Positions 1-5,964 of a stretch of DNA of 5,964 nucleotides are shown piece after piece. The notes under the pieces are model-generated. The model saw only the letters and a list, made by a program, of their open reading frames with translations, searched no databases and was not told the DNA's origin. The number at the start of each line of letters is the position of its first letter. Positions within the stretch are counted from its first letter, which is position 1. A program made the position numbers and the translations under genes. This DNA is from Gammaproteobacteria bacterium (GTDB lineage Bacteria > Pseudomonadota > Gammaproteobacteria > UBA6429 > Thiohalophilaceae). The stretch lies in assembly GCA_029880425.1 (NCBI GenBank), contig JAOUOK010000129.1:1-5964 (forward strand). The letters are read 5' to 3'.

Positions 1-2
1 GC

Positions 3-3000
3 TATACCGAGGGACAACATCGTGGCATACCCATGCTACAAAAGAGCTGGTTTGAGGGAAATACAGAAGGATTAATTGCTTTATCGGGTGGACGTACCGG
101 GGATATTGGCCTTGCACTTTTAAGTGAGAATACTGAACTAGCCACACAACGTTTAAATTACTGGTGCCAGCATTTTCCTGATCGCTTTTATCTTGAATTA
201 CAACGCACGGGGCGTGAGAACGAGGAAGATTACCTGCATGCTGCAGTTGAGTTAGCCCTTAAACATGATATCCCGGTTGTGGCGACAAATGAAGTTCGCT
301 TTCTGAGTGCAGATGATTTTGATGCCCATGAAGCACGGGTGTGTATTCATGATGGCCGCACGCTTGATGATCCACGTCGTCCCAAGCTCTACAGTGATCA
401 GCAATACCTGCGCACAGCAGAAGAAATGATCGAATTATTTAAAGATATACCTTCTGCTATTGAAAATACGATTGAAATTGCAAAACGTTGTACCGTTGAA
501 CTCACACTGGGTAAAAACTATTTACCTGATTTTCCCATTCCTGAAGGCCTGACCATTGAACAGTTTTTAGAACAAGAGTCGCGAAAAGGCCTGGAAAAAC
601 GTTTACTGCAGTTATTTGATACACAAGCTGCAGATTATGAAGAAACACGGAAAAGTTATTTTGAGCGTTTACAGATAGAACTTGATGTTATTAATAACAT
701 GGGTTTTCCTGGTTACTTCTTAATCGTTGCTGATTTTATTCAGTGGGCAAAAGATAACGGTGTTCCCGTTGGTCCAGGGCGGGGTTCCGGTGCAGGTTCA
801 CTTGTGGCGTATGCTTTAACCATTACCGATCTTGATCCGATTAAATATGATTTACTTTTTGAACGTTTCTTAAATCCTGAACGGGTATCCATGCCTGATT
901 TCGATGTTGACTTCTGCATGGAAGGACGTGACCGCGTTATTGATTATGTTTCACGAACTTATGGTAAGGATAAGGTTTCACAAATCATTACTTATGGTTC
1001 AATGGCCGCTAAAGCCGTTATCCGTGATGTGGGGCGTGTGCTGAGCCATCCGTATGGTTTTGTTGATCGTATCGCCAAACTTATACCCTTTGAAATAGGG
1101 ATAACGCTTGATAAAGCGCTGGAACAAGAAGAGCAATTACAGGCCTTATATGATGAAGATGAAGAAGTCGCCAGCCTGATTGATCTGGCCAAGTCGTTAG
1201 AAGGGGTGGTACGTAATGCCGGTAAACATGCCGGTGGTGTTGTTATTTCACCTTCAAAACTCACTGATTTCACTCCTCTTTATTGTGAAGAAGATGCCTC
1301 GAACCTGGTTAGCCAGTTTGATAAAGATGATGTCGAAGCTGTTGGTTTAGTTAAGTTCGACTTCCTTGGTTTAAGAACATTAACGATTATCGACTGGGCC
1401 GTGCAAACGGTTAATAAGATTAAAGCCAGTAAGGGCGAACAACCCATTGATATTGCAAGCATCCCGCTTGATGATGAAGCCACCTTTGATTTATTAAAAG
1501 CAACCAATACCACCGCGGTATTCCAGCTGGAATCTCGTGGTATGAAAGACTTAATCAATCGTTTACAGCCCAGTGAATTTGAAGATATTGTTGCGCTGGT
1601 TGCGTTATTCAGACCCGGTCCGTTGCAATCTGGCATGGTTGATGACTTTATTAACCGTAAACACGGTCGCGCCCGGGTTATCTATCCGCATCCTGATCTT
1701 GAGTCCATCTTAAAACCTACTTACGGTGTTATCCTTTACCAGGAACAGGTCATGCAGATAGCACAGGTCCTGGCAAACTATTCGCTGGGTGCCGCTGATT
1801 TATTACGCCGTGCCATGGGCAAGAAAAAGCCTGAAGAAATGGCCAAGCAGCGTGAAATTTTTACCAAGGGTGCACTTGAACGTGGTGTCGAAGAAAAAAC
1901 AGCCACCTATATTTTTGACTTAATGGAAAAATTTGCCGGCTACGGTTTTAATAAATCGCATTCTGCCGCATACGCCTTGGTTTCTTATCAAACCGCCTGG
2001 TTAAAAGCGCATTATCCTTCTGAATTTATGGCCGCTGTTTTATCTGCTGATATGGATAACACGGATAAAGTGGTTACCCTGATAGATGACTGCGGTGAAA
2101 TGAAGCTTAAAGTTGAACCACTTAACATCTATCTTTGTGAACATCGCTTTACCGTAGATGAAGGTGCCATTATTTATGGCCTTGGTGCAATTAAAGGCGT
2201 GGGTGAGTCTGCTATTGAAAGTGTTATTACAGAACGGCAACAAAATGGCGAGTTTAAAAGCCTGTTTGATTTTTGTCAGCGTGTTGATTTGCGAAAAGTA
2301 AACCGTCGTACACTAGAAGGTTTAACCATGGCCGGTGCAATGGATGTTTTTCAACAATACCGTTCAACCATTATGGCAACCCTGCCGGATGCGTTAAAAA
2401 TCGCTGAACAAAAATCGCGTGATGCCCAGGCCGGTATACAGGATATGTTCGGCATGATGGTCGAAACGGATGATGATGGAAATTTAAATGGTCCTGAAGT
2501 TTACTCGGTACAAAAAGATTGGAGTGAAGAACTTCGACTGGCAAATGAGAAAGCTACGCTTGGACTTTATTTAACCGGTCACCCCATAAACCGTTACTTA
2601 AACGAGTTAAAACAATTTGTCAGCGGTCGTCTGGTTGAAATGAAACCGACAAAAAGTCAAACCGTAATTGTCGCGGGTTTAATCGTGGGTATGCGGGTCA
2701 TGACCACTAAACGTGGTGACAAAATGGCATTCTTAACACTGGATGATCGTAGTGGACGCATGGAGATGGCTGTTTTTTCAGATGAATTTAATGCGAATCG
2801 TGACAACCTGGCAAAAGATAAATTGATCGTCGCCAGTGTTGAGGTCAGTATTGATGATTACTCCGGTGGTTTTAAAATGCGGGCTAAAGAGATTTATGAT
2901 ATTAGCCAGGCGCGCGAACATTTTGCTTCAAGCCTTACCGTCACGGTCGATCAAAACAAGGCCGCAAATGGATTTATTAATGATTTACAACGTGTGTTAA

Positions 3001-3170
3001 CACCTTTCAAGGAAGGGCATTGCCCGGTTGTTGTTGATTACCATAAAGATGATGCGAGAGCTGAAATACCACTGGGACAAGAATGGCAGGTTCACCCAAC
3101 TGATGAATTACTTAATCGTTTACGTGAAACCATGGGTGACAAACAGGTTAGCGTTATCTATAAAACATGA
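3..3170 (+). CDS. dnaE: DNA polymerase III subunit alpha, 5'-truncated by the window edge
   Basis: This is the catalytic subunit of the replicative polymerase, which adds dNTPs in the holoenzyme with epsilon, theta, the beta clamp and tau. The frame is open from base 3 (1055 residues, numbered from there). E. coli DnaE has 1160, so about 100-110 N-terminal residues lie outside; the ATG at 33 is internal. By comparison with E. coli the order is: rest of the PHP domain (to ~170), palm with GPGRGSGAGS (from 257) and PDFDVDF (catalytic D301, D303), thumb, VKFDFLGLR (third catalytic Asp, D453), fingers with GYGFNKSHSAAYAL (from 646), helix-hairpin-helix GLGAIKGVGE (from 726), internal clamp-binding motif QDMF (813-816), OB fold (~865-978) and the tau-binding C-terminal domain. 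The PHP motif reads TNEVRF, with Arg99 where metal-binding PHP domains have His, as in E. coli; proofreading is therefore probably left to a separate epsilon subunit. The usual PPD(I/V)N motif is altered near nt 2118-2132. The C-terminus is complete and the stop overlaps the next gene. Confidence 0.98.
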   Translation, partial: YTEGQHRGIPMLQKSWFEGNTEGLIALSGGRTGDIGLALLSENTELATQRLNYWCQHFPDRFYLELQRTGRENEEDYLHAAVELALKHDIPVVATNEVRFLSADDFDAHEARVCIHDGRTLDDPRRPKLYSDQQYLRTAEEMIELFKDIPSAIENTIEIAKRCTVELTLGKNYLPDFPIPEGLTIEQFLEQESRKGLEKRLLQLFDTQAADYEETRKSYFERLQIELDVINNMGFPGYFLIVADFIQWAKDNGVPVGPGRGSGAGSLVAYALTITDLDPIKYDLLFERFLNPERVSMPDFDVDFCMEGRDRVIDYVSRTYGKDKVSQIITYGSMAAKAVIRDVGRVLSHPYGFVDRIAKLIPFEIGITLDKALEQEEQLQALYDEDEEVASLIDLAKSLEGVVRNAGKHAGGVVISPSKLTDFTPLYCEEDASNLVSQFDKDDVEAVGLVKFDFLGLRTLTIIDWAVQTVNKIKASKGEQPIDIASIPLDDEATFDLLKATNTTAVFQLESRGMKDLINRLQPSEFEDIVALVALFRPGPLQSGMVDDFINRKHGRARVIYPHPDLESILKPTYGVILYQEQVMQIAQVLANYSLGAADLLRRAMGKKKPEEMAKQREIFTKGALERGVEEKTATYIFDLMEKFAGYGFNKSHSAAYALVSYQTAWLKAHYPSEFMAAVLSADMDNTDKVVTLIDDCGEMKLKVEPLNIYLCEHRFTVDEGAIIYGLGAIKGVGESAIESVITERQQNGEFKSLFDFCQRVDLRKVNRRTLEGLTMAGAMDVFQQYRSTIMATLPDALKIAEQKSRDAQAGIQDMFGMMVETDDDGNLNGPEVYSVQKDWSEELRLANEKATLGLYLTGHPINRYLNELKQFVSGRLVEMKPTKSQTVIVAGLIVGMRVMTTKRGDKMAFLTLDDRSGRMEMAVFSDEFNANRDNLAKDKLIVASVEVSIDDYSGGFKMRAKEIYDISQAREHFASSLTVTVDQNKAANGFINDLQRVLTPFKEGHCPVVVDYHKDDARAEIPLGQEWQVHPTDELLNRLRETMGDKQVSVIYKT

Positions 3171-4027
3171 CCGATTCATTCAAAGGGCTGTTTGCCGTTC
3201 ATTCAGCAGTATTAATTTTTGGCTTAACCGCGTTATTTTCAAAACTTATTACTTTATCAGCATTAGAAATTACGCTGTTGCGCAGTATTTTTGCGGTAAT
3301 AATTATTTTCGCCCTGTTTCTCTGGAAGAGACAGTCATTATTTCTTACAAGTTTTAAAGATTATCGTATCGCCATCTTGTTAGGTATATTGCTTGCATTG
3401 CACTGGGTAACTTATTTCCATGCCATGCAAGTATCGAGTATCGCTGTGGGTGTGATTGCGCTTTATACTTTTCCTGTTATTACAGTTTTTTTAGAACCGC
3501 TGTTTCATGGTGAACAACCACATATCAAAGATATTGTCAGTGCTATTGTCGTCTTGTTTGGAATTTACTTACTGGTTCCGGAATTTTCTTTTAACAATGA
3601 AACGACCCAGGGGATATTATGGGGCGTGTTATCAGCATTATTATTTTCTCTTCGTAATATCGTTCAGGGCCATTACTTTAAAGGGTATTCTGCAAAGCAT
3701 AGCCTGTTCTATCAAACCCTGGTGACTTTTGTCGTCTTACTGCCTTTCTCATTTCAAATTGTGCCTGATGTGACACTGATTCAGTGGGGCCAGTTGCTTG
3801 TACTTGGCATTTTTTTTACCGCACTGCCGCATACCTTGTTTGCTTTTAGCTTGTTAAAGCTAAAAGCTAAAACGGTCAGCCTGATTGCCTGTGTACAGGT
3901 GGTGTATGCCACAATATTTGCGGCGATTTTTTTAAATGAATGGGCACAGATCTCAACGGTGGTCGGCGGTTTAATCGTGGTTTCTGCTGCAATGTATGAA
4001 TCCTACACGACCGGACGTAAATCATAA
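3167..4027 (+). CDS. EamA/DMT-superfamily permease (substrate unknown)
   Basis: This 286-residue hydrophobic protein has the length and layout of the drug/metabolite transporter superfamily: two EamA repeats of five membrane helices. I place helices at about 8-28, 34-53, 67-85, 91-110, 120-138, 148-167, 180-197, 205-226, 235-256 and 262-278. Family-like marks are an Arg in helix 2 (LLRSIFA), an acidic end to helix 4 (FLEPLFHGE, 108-116) and the matching FLNEW (255-259) at the end of helix 9, plus a short basic C-terminus. Family members export or import amino acids, nucleosides, sugars or drugs across the inner membrane; nothing here fixes the substrate. The ATG start is supported because helix 1 begins at residue 8 and the next Met is residue 87. 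Start and dnaE stop share ATGA, and no clear Shine-Dalgarno precedes the ATG, which suggests translation coupled to dnaE. A perfect inverted repeat lies inside the gene at 3842-3867. Confidence 0.9.
   Translation: MTDSFKGLFAVHSAVLIFGLTALFSKLITLSALEITLLRSIFAVIIIFALFLWKRQSLFLTSFKDYRIAILLGILLALHWVTYFHAMQVSSIAVGVIALYTFPVITVFLEPLFHGEQPHIKDIVSAIVVLFGIYLLVPEFSFNNETTQGILWGVLSALLFSLRNIVQGHYFKGYSAKHSLFYQTLVTFVVLLPFSFQIVPDVTLIQWGQLLVLGIFFTALPHTLFAFSLLKLKAKTVSLIACVQVVYATIFAAIFLNEWAQISTVVGGLIVVSAAMYESYTTGRKS
3842..3867. repeat. Perfect 11-bp inverted repeat inside the transporter gene
   Basis: The arms GCTTTTAGCTT (3842-3852) and AAGCTAAAAGC (3857-3867) are exact reverse complements around a GTTA loop. 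The right-hand 9-mer AAGCTAAAA occurs twice, overlapping by two bases (3857-3865 and 3864-3872), so the left arm can pair in two registers. The repeat encodes part of helix 8 and the following loop (around FAFSLLKLKAK). Neither strand has a T-tract after the stem, so it is not an intrinsic terminator. No function is claimed; it may be a by-product of the Leu-Lys-rich coding sequence. Confidence 0.6.
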
Positions 4028-4116
4028 TCTGCACTAAAATGTGACAAATTACTGGTTGTTAAGGCTGGATTTCGCTAAAATCAGATCAAATAATAACTTT
4101 AGATGCTGAATTTCCT
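4028..4116 (+). promoter_or_regulatory. Transporter-accA intergenic leader with weak possible promoter
   Basis: This 89-nt AT-rich gap is the first non-coding space after dnaE and the transporter gene. It contains no convincing terminator hairpin. A -10-like TAAAAT lies at 4076-4081, preceded by GC. The -35 choices are poor: CTGGTT (4052-4057) gives an 18-bp spacer with few consensus matches, and TTGTTA (4056-4061) a better hexamer but a spacer of only 14. GTGACA (4041-4046) resembles TTGACA but has no good -10 at normal distance. No clear Shine-Dalgarno precedes the accA ATG. A promoter here is plausible, since accA needs steady expression, but it is inferred rather than shown; read-through from upstream is equally possible. 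Confidence 0.25.
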
Positions 4117-5073
4117 ATGAATTTAAATTTTCTTGATTTCGAACAGCCTATCGCTGAACTTGAAGCAAAAATTGAAGAGCTGCGTTATGTTGGCTCGGAT
4201 AATGAGATTAATATTGGCGATGAGATCACTCGTTTAAAAAGCAAAAGCCATGATTTAACAAAATCTATTTTTTCGAATCTTAAGGCTGCACAGATTGCCC
4301 AGCTTTCCCGTCATCCACAACGCCCGTATTTCATGGATTACGTGGAACGAATTTTTACGGATTTTGAAGAACTCCACGGTGATCGTGCTTATGCTGATGA
4401 TGCAGCCCTGGTGGGGGGAATGGCCAGGCTTGATGGTCGCCCTGTAATGATTATCGGGCAACAAAAAGGCCGTGATACAAAAGAAAAAATTAAGCGAAAT
4501 TTTGGTATGCCCAGACCAGAAGGTTATAGAAAGGCATTACGTTTGATGAAAATGGCAGAACGCTTTAGTTTACCTGTTCTGACTTTTATCGATACACCGG
4601 GTGCATATCCTGGTGTAGGTGCAGAGGAACGTGGTCAGAGTGAAGCTATAGCGCGTAACTTGCTTGAAATGTCTGAATTAAAAACACCGATCATCAATAC
4701 CGTGATTGGTGAAGGTGGCTCAGGTGGGGCATTAGCAATCGGCGTTGGTGATCGTTTAATGATGCTTGAATACAGTACCTATTCAGTTATCTCTCCTGAA
4801 GGTTGTGCAACAATTTTATGGCGTAGTGCAGAAAAAGCACCTGAAGCTGCAGAAGCAATGGGATTAACTGCTCATCGATTAAAAGAACTGCAATTAATTG
4901 ATGAGATTATTCCTGAACCATTAGGTGGAGCACATCGTGACCTTGATGCCATTGCCTCAAGTGTGAAACATTCTCTTATTCATGCACTCGATAACCTGTC
5001 TTCTACCTCAATAGATAAATTACTGGATCAACGTTATCAACACCTGATGGCGTATGGTAATTTTTCTGAATAA
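4117..5073 (+). CDS. accA: Acetyl-CoA carboxylase carboxyltransferase subunit alpha
   Basis: AccA pairs with AccD to form the cytoplasmic alpha2beta2 carboxyltransferase, which moves the carboxyl group from carboxy-biotin on AccB to acetyl-CoA to give malonyl-CoA, the committed step of fatty-acid synthesis. The 318 residues compare with 319 in E. coli. The N-terminus [16 protein letters not shown] matches the family start and fixes the ATG although no clear Shine-Dalgarno precedes it. Family motifs follow: RHPQRPY (65-71), GDRAYADD (88-95), [18 protein letters not shown] (115-132), [20 protein letters not shown] (157-176), the glycine-rich [12 protein letters not shown] (198-209) that forms the oxyanion-hole region of the crotonase fold, SVISPEGCA (223-231) and [11 protein letters not shown] (264-274). 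All look intact. In E. coli it sits directly after dnaE; here a transporter gene separates them. A strong terminator lies just after its stop. The accB, accC and accD genes are not in the window. Confidence 0.98.
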   Translation: MNLNFLDFEQPIAELEAKIEELRYVGSDNEINIGDEITRLKSKSHDLTKSIFSNLKAAQIAQLSRHPQRPYFMDYVERIFTDFEELHGDRAYADDAALVGGMARLDGRPVMIIGQQKGRDTKEKIKRNFGMPRPEGYRKALRLMKMAERFSLPVLTFIDTPGAYPGVGAEERGQSEAIARNLLEMSELKTPIINTVIGEGGSGGALAIGVGDRLMMLEYSTYSVISPEGCATILWRSAEKAPEAAEAMGLTAHRLKELQLIDEIIPEPLGGAHRDLDAIASSVKHSLIHALDNLSSTSIDKLLDQRYQHLMAYGNFSE

Positions 5074-5130
5074 ATGTTCATGAATGCCTGCATCTACTGC
5101 AGGCATTTTTCTTTTATAAGGCTGTTATGA
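5074..5130 (+). other. 18-codon reading frame bridging accA and tilS (speculative)
   Basis: An ATG directly abuts the accA stop (TAAATG), and its frame runs 18 codons (MFMNACIYCRHFSFIRLL) to a TGA that overlaps the tilS start as ATGA. It therefore spans the whole terminator hairpin. There is no Shine-Dalgarno of its own, so translation would need re-initiation by ribosomes finishing accA. I do not recognise the peptide. Short frames like this arise by chance, so this is recorded as a candidate coupling or leader frame only. Confidence 0.15.
5083..5115 (+). terminator. Rho-independent terminator after accA
   Basis: A perfect 10-bp stem, AATGCCTGCA (5083-5092) with TGCAGGCATT (5098-5107), encloses a TCTAC loop and runs into a T-rich tract (TTTTT, C, TTTT; 5106-5115). 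The stem contains six G/C pairs. It starts 10 nt after the accA stop and most likely ends the accA transcript. The T-tract stops only 11 nt before the tilS ATG, so it also lies within any accA-tilS read-through message and could set tilS expression. Confidence 0.88.
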
Positions 5131-5964
5131 GTTTTACTCCCGCATTATTAAAAGAAAACCTTTCTGATTACCAGGATACAAAAGTCCTATGGCTCGCTTA
5201 TAGCGGAGGCTGTGACTCCCATGTATTACTGCATTCACTGGTTCAAATACGAGATCAACTCAACCCTGAAATAAAGGCCATTCACATTAATCATGGCTTA
5301 AGTCCATTGGCAAAAGAATGGGAAGAGCATTGCCGCGAGGTATGTCAGCAACTTGCTGTTCCTTATACTGCTATCTCGGTTAATGCCATAAAAAAGGGCG
5401 CCAGCCCTGAAGAAGCAGCCCGTCTTGCACGTTATGCCGAGTGGCAAAAACTCATCAAGAAAGATGAAGTGATCTTGCTAGCTCATCATCAGGATGACCA
5501 GGCGGAAACAGTATTAATCCAGTTGTTACGCGGTTCCGGGGTTAAAGGTCTGGCAGCAATGCCGGCGAAACAAAAATTTTCCCATGGTTTACTTTGTCGA
5601 CCCCTGCTGAATTTTTTACGTGAAGAGCTTTATAGCTATGGCGTTGAGCAGGGACTTAACTGGATTGATGATCCCAGCAATTTTGATACGGACTTTGATC
5701 GTAACTTTTTACGCCATGAAGTTGTCCCCTTACTGGAGGAACGTTGGCCATCGCTGAAAAAAACCTTATCACGAACAGCCGCGCACATGGGGGAAGCCAA
5801 TCGTTTGTTGACTGAACTGGCAGAGCAAGACTGGTTACAGGTCAAAAGTGATCAGCAAATCACGATTGATGCGTTACTCAAGCTTGATGAGCCACGTCAA
5901 CGGAACGTTCTGCGCTATTGGTTAGCGACAATCTGTCAGTTAACACTACCCGATACTGTGCATT
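5127..5964 (+). CDS. tilS: tRNA(Ile)-lysidine synthetase, 3'-truncated by the window edge
   Basis: TilS uses ATP to join lysine to C34 of the CAU-anticodon tRNA-Ile, making lysidine; this switches the tRNA from AUG to AUA decoding and from Met to Ile charging, and is normally essential. The frame has no stop from the ATG to the window end (279 complete codons); E. coli TilS has 432 residues, so the C-terminal third is missing. The N-terminal N-type ATP-pyrophosphatase domain shows the PP-loop SGGCDS (26-31), IHINHGLS (52-59), AHHQDDQAET (119-128), RGSG (135-138) and the family block DDPSN...DRNFLRHEVVPLL (181-203). The region after about 215 corresponds to the substrate-binding linker domain. 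Position 29 is Cys where E. coli has Leu, a variable site in this loop. AAGG (5118-5121) five bases upstream is a good Shine-Dalgarno and supports this start. No convincing dedicated promoter is visible between the terminator and the start. Confidence 0.96.
   Translation, partial: MSFTPALLKENLSDYQDTKVLWLAYSGGCDSHVLLHSLVQIRDQLNPEIKAIHINHGLSPLAKEWEEHCREVCQQLAVPYTAISVNAIKKGASPEEAARLARYAEWQKLIKKDEVILLAHHQDDQAETVLIQLLRGSGVKGLAAMPAKQKFSHGLLCRPLLNFLREELYSYGVEQGLNWIDDPSNFDTDFDRNFLRHEVVPLLEERWPSLKKTLSRTAAHMGEANRLLTELAEQDWLQVKSDQQITIDALLKLDEPRQRNVLRYWLATICQLTLPDTVH

Noticed and set aside
1096..1105. TAGGGATAAC, identical to the first 10 of 18 bases of the I-SceI homing endonuclease site
   Set aside because: The other half does not match and the bases encode ordinary DnaE residues; this is coincidence.
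992..1636. Two minus-strand reading frames (992-1273 and 1280-1636) inside dnaE
   Set aside because: They lie fully opposite strongly conserved dnaE coding sequence, have Ser-rich low-complexity translations and match no family I know; they are antisense shadows.
3028..3357. 109-codon + strand frame spanning the dnaE-transporter junction
   Set aside because: It overlaps two well-supported genes in another frame and its translation resembles no known family.
3507..3725. 72-codon + strand frame inside the transporter gene
   Set aside because: It is an out-of-frame shadow of a gene with clear membrane-helix structure.
5115..5120. TATAAG as a -10 element for tilS
   Set aside because: The hexamer 17 bp upstream (ATCTAC) is unlike a -35, it lies in the terminator loop, and initiation would leave almost no leader; AAGG there is better read as the Shine-Dalgarno.
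5636..5845. Minus-strand frame inside tilS
   Set aside because: It is opposite the conserved DDPSN/RNFLR block of TilS and has no independent support.
1..5964. Mobile elements, CRISPR arrays, tRNA/rRNA genes or a defence or biosynthetic system
   Set aside because: No repeat arrays, transposase or integrase motifs, or RNA gene folds are visible; more than 97% of the window is accounted for by four conserved-type genes.

Overview
The window holds four co-directional protein genes on the + strand and almost no non-coding space. In order they are: the 3' nine-tenths of dnaE (replicative DNA polymerase III alpha), a complete EamA/DMT-family membrane transporter gene, a complete accA (acetyl-CoA carboxylase carboxyltransferase alpha), and the 5' two-thirds of tilS (tRNA-Ile lysidine synthetase), which runs off the right edge. 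DnaE, AccA and TilS resemble, from memory, the E. coli and other gammaproteobacterial proteins nearly end to end. The dnaE-accA-tilS order is also a gammaproteobacterial arrangement. With the moderate to low GC content and A/T-ending codons, this suggests a gammaproteobacterium; I cannot name the genus.

Region by region: dnaE (3-3170) lacks only about its first 100-110 codons, which lie left of the window. Its stop codon overlaps the start of the transporter gene (3167-4027) in an ATGA, so the two are probably translationally coupled. An 89-nt gap (4028-4116) without a clear terminator, carrying at best a weak promoter, precedes accA (4117-5073). A 53-nt gap follows, with a textbook intrinsic terminator (10-bp perfect stem and T-tract, 5083-5115). 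tilS starts at 5127, only 11 nt after the T-tract, and stays open to the end of the window.

The three recognised genes serve core functions: chromosome replication, the first committed step of fatty-acid synthesis, and decoding of AUA codons. The transporter is the accessory element, because in E. coli accA directly follows dnaE. I found no mobile element, CRISPR array, RNA gene or new multi-gene system. The points most worth checking are the transporter inserted and coupled between dnaE and accA, and the accA-tilS junction, where a terminator sits inside the tilS leader and an 18-codon reading frame bridges the accA stop and the tilS start. Also of interest are a perfect 11-bp inverted repeat inside the transporter gene and an altered, normally conserved motif in DnaE.
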